Source: Cloacibacterium rupense
GTDB taxonomy: Bacteria; Bacteroidota; Bacteroidia; Flavobacteriales; Weeksellaceae
Direction: 5' to 3'
Assembly: GCF_014645495.1 (NCBI RefSeq)
Contig: NZ_BMLV01000003.1
Coordinates: 186,001 to 250,000 of the forward strand
DNA: 64,000 bases
The notes under the pieces are model-generated. The model saw nothing but the letters and a program-made list of their open reading frames with translations, was not told where the DNA came from and did not search any database. Shown one piece after another: positions 33,020-41,711 of this stretch. Positions within the stretch are counted from its first letter, which is position 1. Each line of letters begins with the position of its first letter. The position numbers and the translations under genes are program-made.

Positions 33020-33052
33020 CAAATATAAATTGTTTTTTCTGAATTGTGCAAA
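33020..33052 (-). promoter_or_regulatory. Promoter of the rtcB leader unit
   Basis: On the minus strand TTTG (33052-33049), 21 bases, TATATTTG (33027-33020): one of the best matches in the window to the flavobacterial TTTG/TTG...TAnnTTTG consensus. The start site is expected near 33013. No second TAnnTTTG element is seen between the terminator and rtcB. Confidence 0.7.
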
Positions 33053-33089
33053 TTTATTTTTAAAACAAATTAAAAAAACAGCCTAAAAA

Positions 33090-33689
33090 TCAATGAGAAT
33101 AAGATTTTTTCCGAGTCAATAAAACAATATTAAGGAACAAAAGAAGTAAAGTAAGCGTCACTTTTACACTTTGACCAATGTTTCCTAATTTAAGGTTTTC
33201 TACCACTTCTTGGGCATTTTCTGAGAGTTTCACACTTTGGTTAAGGTAATTTTTGACCTCTATTTTTTGGTCCGCTTCTTTGTTTTGCACACTATGTTGG
33301 GTAAAATAGACCATTTTATTTTTCGGTAAGTAACCTACAACCCAATATTCATTAGAATTACTCATATCAAAATATTCTATCTGATAATGGTTGGTCCTAA
33401 TTTTCCCTAAACGTTTAGAAAGAAACTGATTTTTATCTTTGTTAATTACTTTAATAGCGTAAAAATCAATTGGTTGATTTAATCGATTAATGACTTGTAC
33501 AGACATAGATTTTTCTAAAAAATTATTTAAACTTTTTTGAAAAAACCAATATCCGAAAAACAAAATTCCGAAAAATGTAATCAATATTCTGAAAGCTCTA
33601 GCAATACGGGCATTCTTCCCAGTTTTGAACAAACTAAGAACTAGAGCGAAAATTAACAGAAATAAAAGTAAAAGATTAATGGAATTCAT
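33090..33689 (-). CDS. Uncharacterised membrane protein, 199 aa
   Basis: Three hydrophobic segments: about 5-20 (LLLLFLLIFALVLSLF), 33-50 (ILITFFGILFFGYWFF) and 176-190 (VKVTLTLLLLFLNIVLL). They flank a soluble domain of about 120 residues (MSVQVINRLNQPIDFYAIKV and onward) predicted to be mainly beta. I do not recognise the family. It is divergent from the outer-membrane protein gene at 33811, and both have TATATTTG-type promoter elements in the shared spacer. Confidence 0.7.
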   Translation of the reverse strand: MNSINLLLLFLLIFALVLSLFKTGKNARIARAFRILITFFGILFFGYWFFQKSLNNFLEKSMSVQVINRLNQPIDFYAIKVINKDKNQFLSKRLGKIRTNHYQIEYFDMSNSNEYWVVGYLPKNKMVYFTQHSVQNKEADQKIEVKNYLNQSVKLSENAQEVVENLKLGNIGQSVKVTLTLLLLFLNIVLLTRKKSYSH

Positions 33690-33743
33690 TCAAGAAAGTT
33701 GCAAATAAATTATTGTTATCAAGACTTTTCTCATAAATCAATA

Positions 33744-33751
33744 CAAATATA
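33744..33751 (-). promoter_or_regulatory. -7 element candidate for the 199-aa membrane protein
   Basis: TATATTTG on the minus strand, 55 bases before the start codon; no clear -33 TTG. Confidence 0.4.
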
Positions 33752-33783
33752 AAATTTTGTTTTTAAAATATATCTCTTTGTGA

Positions 33784-33791
33784 TATATTTG
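33784..33791 (+). promoter_or_regulatory. -7 element candidate for the outer-membrane protein gene
   Basis: TATATTTG, 20 bases before the ATG at 33811. A TTG at 33757-33759 is 24 bases upstream, slightly far. Confidence 0.5.
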
Positions 33792-33810
33792 TGCCCTTAA
33801 ATCAAAAACC

Positions 33811-35025
33811 ATGAAAAAATTATTTCTTTTTATTTCCATTTTTAGTACTGTTGCTCTTTGGTCTCAATTGAAATTTGAAAAAGGCTACTTTATTGATAAT
33901 CAAGAAAAAAGGCATGAAGTTTTAATAAAAAACTTTGATTGGCTAAAAAACCCGACTACTTTTAAATATAAAACGGAAGAAAATGCGGAAGAAAAAACAG
34001 CTACAGTAGATGATGTAAAAGAATTTCAGGTATTTGGATACAATAAATTGATTAGGTACACTGGCAAAATAAATGTTTATAAAAATAACTTAGATAATTT
34101 ATCATATTCACCAGAACCAGATTTCAGAGATGCTAAAATATTTTTATATCAACTATCAACCGGAAAAAAGAATCTGTATTCCTATTTTAGCAATGAAATA
34201 CAAAATTTCTTTTATTCAGACGAAAGTGGAGAAATTAAAATATTAATCTATAAAATATATAACCCAGAGGGAAATACTTCTTTACTTGCAATTAATGACA
34301 AATATAAAAGTCAATTAAATAATATTTTTTCAGATAATGAAGCTGCACTTAAAATGGTGAAAAGCACTGAATATATAGATTCCGACTTAATAAAAATTTT
34401 TAATAAATACAACCAAGTTACTTCTGAACAAAGCAATCTATCTTTAAATAAAGTCAAAACTAAAATACATCTTGCCTTAAAACCTGGTGTTAATTTTTCA
34501 AAATTTAAATTTTATTCACCTAGCTCTCCACAGTCATATGATGCCAACCTAAGCTCAATAGACCCAAAATTTTCAGCAGAAATGGAATACATTTTACCTT
34601 TTAATAAAGGCAAATGGTCTCTTTTATTAGAAGCTACTTATTCTTCAATGAATGCAAATTCTAAATCTATTGACAACGATAGAGATATATCAATAAAATA
34701 TGGATATATGGAATTTCCAATAGGAGTGAGATACTCTATGTTTTTAAATGATAAGTCAAAAATATTTACCAATGTTAAATTCCCAATATTAACTTTAAAA
34801 ACACAAGACGGAAGTCTAAAATACACCTCTACTACCTACTACTCAGACACTTATTTTACTTTAGACAGAATGTCTTCAAGTTTTATTTTTGGATTAGGTT
34901 ATTCATATAATAACAAATATTTTGTAGAGTTAAATAGTTCTATGAAAAGATCGATTTCAGATTTTATATATTTTAGAAATTATTTCACTTATAACAGTAT
35001 TTCAATTGGTTATAATATTTTTTAA
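33811..35025 (+). CDS. Predicted outer-membrane beta-barrel protein
   Basis: 404 residues with signal peptide MKKLFLFISIFSTVALWSQ. The N-terminal half (about 20-200) is a soluble region beginning with FEKGYFIDNQEKRHEVLIKN and NPTTFKYKTEE, a pattern I associate with a flavobacterial envelope family of unknown role (sometimes mislabelled as a tRNA-modification GTPase). The C-terminal half (about 220-404) has alternating beta strands typical of an OmpA/OmpW-like barrel (IHLALKPGVNFSKFKFY, FIFGLGYSYNNKYFVELN) and ends in an aromatic strand. Its last four bases overlap the convergent gene. Confidence 0.75.
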   Translation: MKKLFLFISIFSTVALWSQLKFEKGYFIDNQEKRHEVLIKNFDWLKNPTTFKYKTEENAEEKTATVDDVKEFQVFGYNKLIRYTGKINVYKNNLDNLSYSPEPDFRDAKIFLYQLSTGKKNLYSYFSNEIQNFFYSDESGEIKILIYKIYNPEGNTSLLAINDKYKSQLNNIFSDNEAALKMVKSTEYIDSDLIKIFNKYNQVTSEQSNLSLNKVKTKIHLALKPGVNFSKFKFYSPSSPQSYDANLSSIDPKFSAEMEYILPFNKGKWSLLLEATYSSMNANSKSIDNDRDISIKYGYMEFPIGVRYSMFLNDKSKIFTNVKFPILTLKTQDGSLKYTSTTYYSDTYFTLDRMSSSFIFGLGYSYNNKYFVELNSSMKRSISDFIYFRNYFTYNSISIGYNIF

Positions 35026-35669
35026 ATTTCCACCTTCCATTCTTTATAGAATTCATCTAAAAATTTAAGCATAAAATCGTGTCTTTCTGATGCGATTTTT
35101 TTTGCGGTTTCTGTATTCATTAAATCTTTTAAAAGAAGAAGTTTTTCGTAAAAATGATTGATGGTAGTTCCGTTTGATTTTTTGTATTCTTCTTTAGACA
35201 TATTTAATTGAGGTTGAATATCAGGATGATACATCAAATTATTCTTAAAACCACCAAAGTTAAAAGTTCTGGCAATTCCTATGGCACCAATAGCGTCTAA
35301 CCTGTCTGCATCTTGTACAATTTGCAATTCTATGGAAGGAATTTCTGGCGCCTCGCTTCTATTTTTGAATGAAATATTCTCAATGATGTACAGAACTTGC
35401 TCGATGGTTTTTTCTTCCACATCTATACTTTTCAGAAATTCTGAAGAAATTTTAGTAGCCAAAGTTTCGTCTCCGTTATGGAATTTCGGGTCTGCGATAT
35501 CGTGAAGAAGTGCCGAAAGTTCTATTACTTCTAGATTTCCGCCTTCTTTTTCTGCAATTTTTTTGGAGAGTTTCCACACGCGTTCTATGTGAAACCAATC
35601 GTGGCCAGCCTCAGCACCTTCTAATTTTTGTTTTACAAAATTGATGGTTTTTTCTATGTTTTGATTCAT
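35022..35669 (-). CDS. HD-domain phosphohydrolase (YedJ-like)
   Basis: 215 residues. The HD metal-site pattern is complete: His in GHDWFHIERV (about 19-28), HD in ALLHDIADP (about 53-58), Asp in IVQDADRLDAIGAIG (about 118-132). The spacing is that of the YedJ/YpgQ nucleotidase-like group, which hydrolyses (d)NTPs or related phosphate esters; the substrate is not determined. The 3' ends of this and the convergent gene overlap by four bases, with no terminator between. Confidence 0.87.
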   Translation of the reverse strand: MNQNIEKTINFVKQKLEGAEAGHDWFHIERVWKLSKKIAEKEGGNLEVIELSALLHDIADPKFHNGDETLATKISSEFLKSIDVEEKTIEQVLYIIENISFKNRSEAPEIPSIELQIVQDADRLDAIGAIGIARTFNFGGFKNNLMYHPDIQPQLNMSKEEYKKSNGTTINHFYEKLLLLKDLMNTETAKKIASERHDFMLKFLDEFYKEWKVEI

Positions 35670-35678
35670 TGTTCAAAT

Positions 35679-36518
35679 TTACAAAAACCAATCGAGAACT
35701 ATTTTCCAAAGTTGAAAATGCCTCGCTCTGAAAAAATTGATATGACCAATAGGTTCACCTGTGCTTTCAGAAACTTCTATGGTTCTGTAGGTGGTTTTCA
35801 TATTAGAATAAGTTGTGTTCATCAGTAATTTCATCCCTTTATCGGTAATCCATTCATCATCTTCCATATTTAGGTAGAGCACTTCTTGAGTAAGATTTTT
35901 AGAATAATCTGGTGTTTTTTCTAAGAGCTTATTGATGGATTTTTTATGAATAATTAGCGTTCGCCAATCATCTGAAACTCCTTTTGGAAGGCTCTCGCCT
36001 AGATTGACCAATTGTGTTTCGAAATAACCTTTGAGCTGTGTAATAATCGGTTGGTATAATCCAAAACCCAACAATCCTAGAAATTTTACTTTTGTTTTTA
36101 AATGTCCAAAATAGGTATTTTGGGTAGCCACGAAACAGCATTTTTCGAAAATTTCAGAATCTGGATTCATCCCCAGAATTAGAGCTCCTACACTGTGACC
36201 GACTACAAATTTTCTATAATGAGCGTATTTTTGTTGAATAAAATCTGTAACCGTTTTATAATCTGTATTTCCCCAGATTCTCATGCTGGCTTCGAAACCT
36301 TTCATTTTTTGGGGTTTAGAAAGCGAAATTCCTCTATAATCATAGGTAATTACAGTGTAACCATTATCTGCAAAATATTGTGCAAAATCATAATAAGTTT
36401 GTTGCTTAACTCCAGTTGCAGAATTGACCAAAAGAAGTTTTTGCACCGAATTTTTAGGTTCAAAAAGTGTGATGGTAATATCGTATTGGTCTGCGGTTTT
36501 GAGCTGTATGATTTCCAT
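35679..36518 (-). CDS. Alpha/beta hydrolase
   Basis: 279 residues, no signal peptide. Strand-turn LLLVNSATGVKQQTYYDFAQ near the N-terminus acts as oxyanion-side region; YDYRGISLSKPQ is the conserved second loop. The nucleophile elbow is GHSVGA (Ser109 or near), and the distal His may be in EPIGHINFFRAR. It resembles the serine aminopeptidase S33/YheT-like hydrolases. It lies nine bases upstream of the HD gene on the same strand, so the two are probably co-transcribed. Confidence 0.82.
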   Translation of the reverse strand: MEIIQLKTADQYDITITLFEPKNSVQKLLLVNSATGVKQQTYYDFAQYFADNGYTVITYDYRGISLSKPQKMKGFEASMRIWGNTDYKTVTDFIQQKYAHYRKFVVGHSVGALILGMNPDSEIFEKCCFVATQNTYFGHLKTKVKFLGLLGFGLYQPIITQLKGYFETQLVNLGESLPKGVSDDWRTLIIHKKSINKLLEKTPDYSKNLTQEVLYLNMEDDEWITDKGMKLLMNTTYSNMKTTYRTIEVSESTGEPIGHINFFRARHFQLWKIVLDWFL

Positions 36519-36810
36519 TGATTATTTTAAAAAAATGAAGTTTTCAAAAATATCTAAAAAAAGAGAAGAATCTCAAAAATTTGAAATTCTTTGCATATTA
36601 ATTAGTAGATGGTTTTATGCTTTTTTTAAGTTTGAAAAAGAATAGTGAAAGAAAAAACTGAAACGTTTTCTTAGCCCTGATTGAGCCATTGTTTGAGCTC
36701 TTTTTATTTTTTTGATGGAGGATTTTAGCGTTGCCAAAAAATAAAAAAGCGAGTGGCGAAAGCAGGACTGCTTTTCAGAAAAAAAATCTCAATTTCTGCT
36801 CTTAAATTTT
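36519..36810. repeat. Gene-free spacer with a Bacteroidetes intergenic element
   Basis: From 36673 to 36783 lies TAGCCCTGATTGAGCC ... CTTTTTATTTTTTT (36700-36713) facing AAAAAATAAAAAAG (36736-36749), then GCGAAAGCAGGACTGC. I recognise this layout (AGCCCTGATTGA..., A/T hairpin, ...GCGAAAGCAGG) from many flavobacterial intergenic regions. A 36-codon ORF at 36535-36645 is not convincing. Confidence 0.6.
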
Positions 36811-37701
36811 CTAAAAATCAAAATCTTTAAGATAAGGCAAACCGGTCTGTGAGCCTCGTTTTTTAGAAACTTTCAGTGATACATCATTCCCGAATTTCAC
36901 GCAATCATCTATGGTGTTTCCGTGGCAATAGGCAATGGCAAAACCGGAAGTGAAGGCGTCTCCCATCCCCATTTTATTGGGCATTTCTTTGGGGTCATTT
37001 CTATAGAACCTCATCTCAGAACCGTTGTAATAAACGGTAGAATTGGTGTCGTCTCTTAAGAAAATTTTGTTGGGATATTTTTTAAGAACTTCTTCTTTGG
37101 TGTCTTCATCAAAAATTACGGATAAATCACTGCTTTTCAAAACGATAAAGGTAGCGTAATCTAAAATTTCTTGAGCGATTTTATGAGCCGGAGCGGCATA
37201 AATTCCTAATTTAGTTCCGTATTTTTTACATTTTTCATAAACGGTTTCTACCACATTCATTGGTATTTCTAGCTGTACCAAAACCAAATCTGCGGTAGAG
37301 AAAAATTTATCTGGATTTTCTAGATGCTCTGGTTGCAAACGATGGTTGGCCGAAGGAACCACCACAATGGCGTTCTTACCACTAGAAGCGGTAACATAAG
37401 CGGTGCCTGTGGCTGTATCTATATCCTCGTGCACGAAACCTACATTTACATTTTCATCAACCAAATTTCTGAGAATTTGTTGACCATAAGGGTCCATTCC
37501 TACGCAACCAATATACATGGTATTAGCACCCAACCTAGCTGTACCTACTGCCTGATTAGCACCTTTTCCTCCGAAAAATGTTTCAGACCTAACTGCCATT
37601 ACCGTTTCATTTGCCTGAGGATATTTCTCTGTATTAAGCACTAAATCTATGGAAGAACTACCTACCACTAAGATTTTTGGTTGTTCAGAATTGAATTTCA
37701 T
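36811..37701 (-). CDS. rbsK: PfkB-family carbohydrate kinase, probable ribokinase
   Basis: 296 residues. PfkB signature 1 is seen as FFGGKGANQAVGTARLGA (42-59) and signature 2, with the catalytic base, as KMGMGDAFTSGFAIAY near 245 (GMGD instead of the usual GAGD). Substrate-binding SSIDLVLNTEKYPQANETV fits ribokinase. No ribose transporter or regulator gene is adjacent, so the sugar assignment comes from family resemblance only. Monocistronic. Confidence 0.85.
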   Translation of the reverse strand: MKFNSEQPKILVVGSSSIDLVLNTEKYPQANETVMAVRSETFFGGKGANQAVGTARLGANTMYIGCVGMDPYGQQILRNLVDENVNVGFVHEDIDTATGTAYVTASSGKNAIVVVPSANHRLQPEHLENPDKFFSTADLVLVQLEIPMNVVETVYEKCKKYGTKLGIYAAPAHKIAQEILDYATFIVLKSSDLSVIFDEDTKEEVLKKYPNKIFLRDDTNSTVYYNGSEMRFYRNDPKEMPNKMGMGDAFTSGFAIAYCHGNTIDDCVKFGNDVSLKVSKKRGSQTGLPYLKDFDF

Positions 37702-37743
37702 TTTAATAAAAGTGATTAATTATTTGTTTAGAAATGTAAGATT

Positions 37744-38385
37744 TTATTCGGATTTAATTTCTATAAATTCTGCAATAATTTTCATGGGATTCTTTTGTTC
37801 ATCAAAACCAATGTAACACGCATAGAAACCTTCACCGTATCCTGTTTCGAAAGCAAAAATTGTTCCTTGTTTATTCTCATAAGGTTTTAGGAAGGCGAAT
37901 TGGTCTATAGCACCGTTTTCGTCGTAAAAATGTTGATGAAAAAAATCTTCATAAATCCCAAGAAAATCATTTCCTTTTTTCTCAAAAAGTTCTAATTCTA
38001 AAGCATTTAAAAGATTCTGCGTTTCTAAATCCATAAAACAGCCCATGCCAGATTCTACAGGATACCCAAAAATTTCTTCGCCCTTTAAATCTTTGATGTT
38101 TTGTCCATCACAAACTGCCATTTCCCAATTCGCAATTTCTTTATTTCCGAAAACTACTTCTACATAGGCAATACAATTGCTTTCTCTTTCTTTGTGAATA
38201 AAAGTGGTAAAATCACCTGTAGGAAAATTTACTGTAAAAGGCACTTTATCTGGGGTAAGCAATGGATCACTTGCCACCAATTGGCCACTACTCAAATGTA
38301 GTTTGCCTACTTCAAAAGTCTCTAGAAGTGGGTTTTCTACAAAATTTTTCGAGAATAGTTTTTGTATGTTTTCTAGGTGTGTCAT
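37744..38385 (-). CDS. DUF4241 domain-containing protein
   Basis: 213 residues, soluble, acidic, no signal peptide. The pattern GKLHLSSGQLVASDPLLTPD near the N-terminus, then EVVFGNKEIANWEMAV, FGYPVESGMGCFMD and FETGYGEGFYACYIGFDE matches the DUF4241 family. That family has no known biochemical activity and is often found near toxin-immunity genes elsewhere; nothing here supports that role. It is a single gene between rbsK and valS. Confidence 0.8.
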   Translation of the reverse strand: MTHLENIQKLFSKNFVENPLLETFEVGKLHLSSGQLVASDPLLTPDKVPFTVNFPTGDFTTFIHKERESNCIAYVEVVFGNKEIANWEMAVCDGQNIKDLKGEEIFGYPVESGMGCFMDLETQNLLNALELELFEKKGNDFLGIYEDFFHQHFYDENGAIDQFAFLKPYENKQGTIFAFETGYGEGFYACYIGFDEQKNPMKIIAEFIEIKSE

Positions 38386-38463
38386 TTTTTTGTTGGATGT
38401 TTGATGATGGAAGATAGATGTTTTGCGAAATGCAAAAAATCCTTCATCTGACTTCTAGCAAAT

Positions 38464-41079
38464 TTACAATGATTTTAATTTTTCTTCTAAAATCGCAATT
38501 TTATCTTGCGCATCTTTTTGTTTTTTGCGCTCATTTTCTACAATTTCAGGTTTTGCATTGGCAACGAATTTTTCGTTTGACAATTTTTTATCCACTGAAA
38601 TTAAGAAACCTTTCAGGTAAGCTAATTCTTCTTCGGTTTTCTTTTTTTCTTCTTCTAAATCAAGGTTTTCACTTAACGGAATAGAAACTTCTGTTGCGCC
38701 AACTAAAAACGTAAAACTTGGTTTGTCTGTTTTTCCTGCAAAATGAATATCTTGAACGTTTGCTAATTTTTTAACGACTGCTTCGTTTTCGAAAGAATTG
38801 GCATTGGTGAATAATTCAACCGCTTCTCTTGGAGAAATTCCCTTGGATTGACGGTAATTTCTAACGCCAGAAATTAATTCTTTGGCTGTTTCAAATGCTT
38901 TGATATTTTCTTCGATGAAAGGTTCTGCTTTCTTTTGTTGAGCAATTACTAAAGCTTCTTCTGTACTTCTTTCTGAAATCGCTTGATACAATTCTTCGGT
39001 TAAGAATGGCATAAATGGATGCAACAATCTCATCAATTCCTCGAAATAAGTGATGGTTTTATCATATACTTCCTGAGAAATTCCTTCTCCGAAATTTGGT
39101 TTAATGGCTTCTAAATACCAAGCACAGAAATCATCCCAAACCAATTTATAAATCAAATGCAATGCATCAGAAATTCTGAATTTCGAGAATTGATCTTCAA
39201 TTTCGGCAATGGTTTTATTCATTTGATTTCCGAACCATTCTATCGTTTGTAAATCTGCTTCATTGGCTGGTTTTTCTTCTTTTTTCCAACCTTGAATTAA
39301 TCGGAAAGCATTCCAAATCTTGGTAGCGAAATTTCTTCCTTGCAACATTAAATCTTCATCAAAAAGCAAATCATTTCCAGCTGCAGAACTCAATAAAATA
39401 CCAACTCTTACACCATCTGCTCCATATTTTTCTATCAATTCAATTGGGTCTGGAGAATTTCCCAGCGATTTCGACATTTTTCTACGCTGTTTATCACGTA
39501 CAATTCCTGTAAAATAAACGTTTTTGAACGGAACTTCACCACGAAATTCTAAACCTGCCATTATCATTCTGGCTACCCAAAAGAAAATAATGTCTGGGCC
39601 TGTTACCAAATCTGAAGTTGGATAATAATATTTAATATCTTCATTTTCAGGATCTAAACCACCATCGAAAACTGACATTGGCCACAACCAAGAAGAAAAC
39701 CAAGTATCGAGAGCGTCTTCGTCTTGTCTGAGATTTGAGATTTGAAGATTTGAGATTTGAGATTTTTCTTTGGCTAAAACAAGAGCATCTTCGATGTTTT
39801 CGGCAACTACGAAATCATTTTCGCCATCTCCGTAATAATACGCAGGAATTTGTTGTCCCCACCACAATTGACGAGAAATATTCCAATCTCGGATGTTTTC
39901 CATCCAATGTCTGTATGTATTTTTGAATTTTTCTGGGTGAAATTTCACCTCATCATTCATCACTACATCTAGTGCAGGTTTTGCGATTTCAGACATTTTT
40001 AAGAACCATTGAACAGAAACTTTTGGCTCGATAACAGCACCTGTTCTTTCAGAAGTTCCTACTTTATTGACGTAATCTTCGGCTTTCAACAAAAGATTTT
40101 TTTCTTCTAATTCTTTGGCAATGAGTTTTCTAACTTCAAATCTATCTTTTCCGTTATAATGCAAACCATGTTCATTGAGTTTACCATCGTCATCTAGTGC
40201 ATCAATCATCGGTAAATGATGTTTTTTGCCAATTTCATAGTCATTAATATCGTGAGCTGGAGTAATTTTCAAAGCACCAGTTCCGAATTCTATGTCCACA
40301 TATTCATCTTCAATAATCGGAATTACTCTGTTTACAATCGGAACAATTACGTTTTTACCTTTCAGATGCGCATATTTTTCATCATTAGGATTTACACAAA
40401 CCGCTACGTCTCCGAAAATAGTTTCAGGACGTGTAGTAGCCACCGTAATATAATCTTCTGTACCTTCTATTTTATATTTTAAATACCAAAGTTTCCCGTT
40501 CAGTTCTTTATAGATAACTTCTTCATCAGATATATTGGTTTTTGCTTCAGGATCCCAGTTGACCATTCTATAACCTCTGTAAATGAGACCTTTATTGTAC
40601 AAATCAACAAAAGATTTGATAACTTGCTGAGACAATTTCGGTTCCATTGTGAAACGAGTTCTGTCCCAATCACAAGAACAACCTAATTTTTTCAATTGTT
40701 CTAGGATGGTTCCGCCGTATTTATGAGTCCAATCCCAAGCGTGAACAAGAAATTCGTCTCTGGTAATATCAGATTTATTAATTCCTTCAGATTTTAACTT
40801 AGCAACTACTTTTGCTTCAGTAGCAATAGAAGCGTGGTCTGTTCCTGGAACCCAAAGTGCGTTGAAACCTTGCATCCTGGCTCTTCTGACCAATACATCT
40901 TGAATGGTATTATTCAGCATATGCCCCATATGAAGAATTCCGGTAACGTTTGGTGGCGGAATTACAATCGTATAAGGCGGTCTGTTGTCTGGTGTAGAAT
41001 GAAAATATTGATTTTCTAGCCAGTAATTATACCACTTCTGCTCTGTCTCCTGAGGATTATATTTTTCTGAAATTTGCAT
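38464..41079 (-). CDS. valS: Valyl-tRNA synthetase
   Basis: 871 residues, class I synthetase that charges tRNA-Val. HIGH motif as HMGH (50-53) within [18 protein letters not shown] near 534 within [15 protein letters not shown]-terminal coiled-coil arm ([20 protein letters not shown]). Oddity: residues about 438-451 ([14 protein letters not shown]) are encoded by an AAATCTCA word tract (39728-39767) of the kind otherwise found in spacers. It sits just before the conserved [13 protein letters not shown]. The frame is kept, so the enzyme is presumably active with a surface insertion. Confidence 0.96.
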   Translation of the reverse strand: MQISEKYNPQETEQKWYNYWLENQYFHSTPDNRPPYTIVIPPPNVTGILHMGHMLNNTIQDVLVRRARMQGFNALWVPGTDHASIATEAKVVAKLKSEGINKSDITRDEFLVHAWDWTHKYGGTILEQLKKLGCSCDWDRTRFTMEPKLSQQVIKSFVDLYNKGLIYRGYRMVNWDPEAKTNISDEEVIYKELNGKLWYLKYKIEGTEDYITVATTRPETIFGDVAVCVNPNDEKYAHLKGKNVIVPIVNRVIPIIEDEYVDIEFGTGALKITPAHDINDYEIGKKHHLPMIDALDDDGKLNEHGLHYNGKDRFEVRKLIAKELEEKNLLLKAEDYVNKVGTSERTGAVIEPKVSVQWFLKMSEIAKPALDVVMNDEVKFHPEKFKNTYRHWMENIRDWNISRQLWWGQQIPAYYYGDGENDFVVAENIEDALVLAKEKSQISNLQISNLRQDEDALDTWFSSWLWPMSVFDGGLDPENEDIKYYYPTSDLVTGPDIIFFWVARMIMAGLEFRGEVPFKNVYFTGIVRDKQRRKMSKSLGNSPDPIELIEKYGADGVRVGILLSSAAGNDLLFDEDLMLQGRNFATKIWNAFRLIQGWKKEEKPANEADLQTIEWFGNQMNKTIAEIEDQFSKFRISDALHLIYKLVWDDFCAWYLEAIKPNFGEGISQEVYDKTITYFEELMRLLHPFMPFLTEELYQAISERSTEEALVIAQQKKAEPFIEENIKAFETAKELISGVRNYRQSKGISPREAVELFTNANSFENEAVVKKLANVQDIHFAGKTDKPSFTFLVGATEVSIPLSENLDLEEEKKKTEEELAYLKGFLISVDKKLSNEKFVANAKPEIVENERKKQKDAQDKIAILEEKLKSL
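39728..39767. repeat. Intergenic-type word repeat inside valS
   Basis: Five degenerate copies of TGAGATT (AATCTCA on the coding strand), in frame within the synthetase gene. Same word family as 3482-3526. Confidence 0.85.
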
Positions 41080-41105
41080 AAAATCTATGTTTTATTTATA
41101 GCTTG

Positions 41106-41113
41106 CAAAAATA
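41106..41113 (-). promoter_or_regulatory. -7 element candidate for valS
   Basis: TATTTTTG on the minus strand, 26 bases before the valS ATG. The -33 region is unclear. Confidence 0.4.
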
Positions 41114-41229
41114 CGATAAAATAGTGAATTTTTAAATGCTAATCCTCAATGATTATTGGTTCGATTTTTGCAAATGATAAAAGACTTAAAGAAAAAATAG
41201 ATTTTAATTTTTTTTTAAGAATAAATTTA

Positions 41230-41237
41230 TAATTTTG
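41230..41237 (+). promoter_or_regulatory. -7 element candidate for the DUF1573 gene
   Basis: TAATTTTG, 27 bases before the ATG at 41265; a T-rich stretch at the -33 position lacks a clear TTG. Confidence 0.5.
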
Positions 41238-41264
41238 ACGTATAATTTTCAAAACAATATCGAA

Positions 41265-41633
41265 ATGAAAAAACTAGTTGGAGGTCTATTATTATTTGGT
41301 GCATTTGCATTTTCTAGTGCACAAACTATTACTTTCGAAAAAACTACTTTAGATTACGGAACCGTGAAAGCTAATTCTGATGGCAACAGAGTTTTCACAT
41401 TCACTAATACAGGTGATAAGCCATTAATTATCAGCAACGTACAACCTGGTTGTGGATGTACTGCATCTGATTGGACTAAAGAACCTATTTTACCAGGAAA
41501 AAAAGGTGAAATAAAAGTTCATTATAATACAGCTACAGTAGCTCCTTTTAAAAAGACTATTGATGTATTTTCAAATGACCCTGCAAACGGAAGAGTTGTA
41601 TTATATATCCAAGGAACTGTAGTAGCTCAGTAA
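41265..41633 (+). CDS. DUF1573 domain secreted protein
   Basis: 122 residues from the ATG at 41265 with signal peptide MKKLVGGLLLFGAFAFSSAQ; the ten codons upstream are not needed. DUF1573 (an Ig-like ASPM/SPD2/Hydin-type fold) is shown by FEKTTLDYGTVKANSDGNR, FTNTGDKPLIISNVQPGCGC and the DPANGRVVLYIQGTV end. The Cys pair in PGCGCTASDW is conserved in the family. Exported, function unknown. It has its own promoter candidate and terminator. Confidence 0.87.
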   Translation: MKKLVGGLLLFGAFAFSSAQTITFEKTTLDYGTVKANSDGNRVFTFTNTGDKPLIISNVQPGCGCTASDWTKEPILPGKKGEIKVHYNTATVAPFKKTIDVFSNDPANGRVVLYIQGTVVAQ

Positions 41634-41662
41634 TTTAATAGAAAATATCTCTGAATAAATTG

Positions 41663-41688
41663 ACCGTCATTATGACGGTTTTTTTTAT
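41663..41688 (+). terminator. Terminator after the DUF1573 gene
   Basis: ACCGTCA TTA TGACGGT followed by eight T: a 7-bp stem with a tight loop. Confidence 0.88.
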
Positions 41689-41711
41689 TTTTATACTCTA
41701 AAACATAAATA

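Noticed and set aside
32848-33052. Known riboswitch class upstream of rtcB
   Set aside because: I cannot match the leader to any riboswitch consensus I know; the small ORF and terminator explain the structure better.
36535-36645. 36-codon ORF with ATG before the alpha/beta hydrolase
   Set aside because: Lys/Phe-rich, no promoter element or recognisable pattern, and it runs into a repeat element; kept only as spacer.
39320-40482. Several plus-strand ORFs of 60-90 codons opposite valS
   Set aside because: All are shadows of the valS reading frame, with no independent signals.
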